DNA from: Bordetella parapertussis
GTDB lineage: Bacteria > Pseudomonadota > Gammaproteobacteria > Burkholderiales > SG8-39
Direction of reading: 5' to 3'
DNA: 6,000 bases
Assembly: GCA_945869935.1 (NCBI GenBank)
Contig: CAMBSA010000134.1
Span: 1-6,000 of the forward strand
Shown: piece after piece, positions 5,581 through 6,000 of the stretch
Layout of the letters: each line of letters opens with the position of its first letter
How positions within the stretch are numbered: the first letter of the stretch is position 1
The notes under the pieces: generated by a model
Database searches by the model: none
Told to the model about the DNA's origin: nothing
Seen by the model: the letters and a program-made list of their open reading frames with translations, nothing else
Position numbers and translations under genes: made by a program

Positions 5581-6000
5581 ATGAAGATCCTCGTGATCAA
5601 CCCGAACCTCACGCAGGCGGTGACCGACGCGGTCGCCGCTGTCGCGCGCAAGTACGCTGCGCCCGGCTCGGAGATTCTTGCGGTCACCGGCGAATTCGGC
5701 CCGCAGGTGATCGGCAGCCGTGCCGAAAACGCGATCGCGCATCACGGCGTGCTCGACCTCGCGGCCAGGCACCATGCCGGCTGCGACGCAGTCGTGCTCG
5801 GCGTGTCGCTCGATACCGGCTTGCTCGCGCTGCGTGAGTTGTTGTCGATCCCGGTGGTCGGCATGACCGAGGCGGGACTGTTCGGCGCTGCGCTCGTGGC
5901 GACGAAGATCGGTGTGCTGACTTATGGCGCACGCATGGTGCCGGCCTACGAAGAGTTGGTGAAATCTCACTGCTTTGCCGACCGGGTCGCGGGCGTGGAC
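5581..6000 (+). CDS. Asp/Glu/hydantoin racemase family protein, 3'-truncated by the window edge
   Basis: The first 140 residues are visible and the frame is still open at base 6000; family members are usually about 210-250 residues. The N-terminus MKILVINPN (INPN at 6-9) is typical of hydantoin and allantoin racemases, and SIPVVGMTEAGL followed by IGVLTYG continues the fold. These enzymes use two cysteines to invert a stereocentre. The first normally sits in a CxxDxG-like motif; here the segment is GVSLDTG (74-80), with Val75 at the Cys position. The nearest cysteine, Cys68, is seven residues earlier. The second catalytic Cys would lie beyond the window. It may be a non-racemase family member such as a decarboxylase, isomerase or hydrolase. 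AGGTGGAAAG at 5568-5577 is a good purine-rich Shine-Dalgarno region just before the ATG, 11 bases after the PuuE-like gene. A racemase-type gene next to a ring-opening hydrolase fits cyclic ureide or hydantoin breakdown. Confidence 0.85.
   Translation, partial: MKILVINPNLTQAVTDAVAAVARKYAAPGSEILAVTGEFGPQVIGSRAENAIAHHGVLDLAARHHAGCDAVVLGVSLDTGLLALRELLSIPVVGMTEAGLFGAALVATKIGVLTYGARMVPAYEELVKSHCFADRVAGVD

Overview
The window is a GC-rich bacterial segment. Codon use and protein sequences suggest a proteobacterium, most likely a betaproteobacterium of the Burkholderiales type; this is inference, since no taxonomic marker gene is present. It divides into two unlike halves.

Bases 1-1017 are mostly non-coding or accessory. 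They hold a hairpin-rich stretch (about 11-233), one small unrecognised gene (282-539) with a clear Shine-Dalgarno sequence and its own strong intrinsic terminator (565-628), and then about 390 bases with no convincing gene. That last stretch includes a strong G-quadruplex-type G-run cluster (741-769).

Bases 1018-6000 are a tight, unidirectional six-gene operon that runs off the right edge. The first three genes form a complete polar-amino-acid-type (PAAT) ABC importer: a periplasmic binding protein with a twin-arginine-like signal, one permease that probably homodimerises, and an ATPase. Three catabolic genes follow: an ATZ/TRZ-type amidohydrolase, a PuuE/allantoinase-like polysaccharide-deacetylase-fold hydrolase, and an Asp/Glu/hydantoin-racemase-family protein cut by the window edge. 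Gaps are +15, -1, +24, +17 and +11 bases, so one transcript is likely.

Taken together the genes read as an import-and-degrade module for a small nitrogen compound, such as a cyclic amide, ureide, hydantoin, purine or pyrimidine breakdown product. The substrate cannot be named from sequence. Three proteins carry substitutions at positions that are normally diagnostic: the binding protein has Thr where amino-acid-binding relatives have the amino-group-binding Asp; the amidohydrolase has HLSQ where deaminases have HxAE; and the racemase-like protein has Val where the first catalytic Cys is expected. This pattern suggests the module handles something other than the textbook substrates of its families, and it is the most interesting signal in the window.
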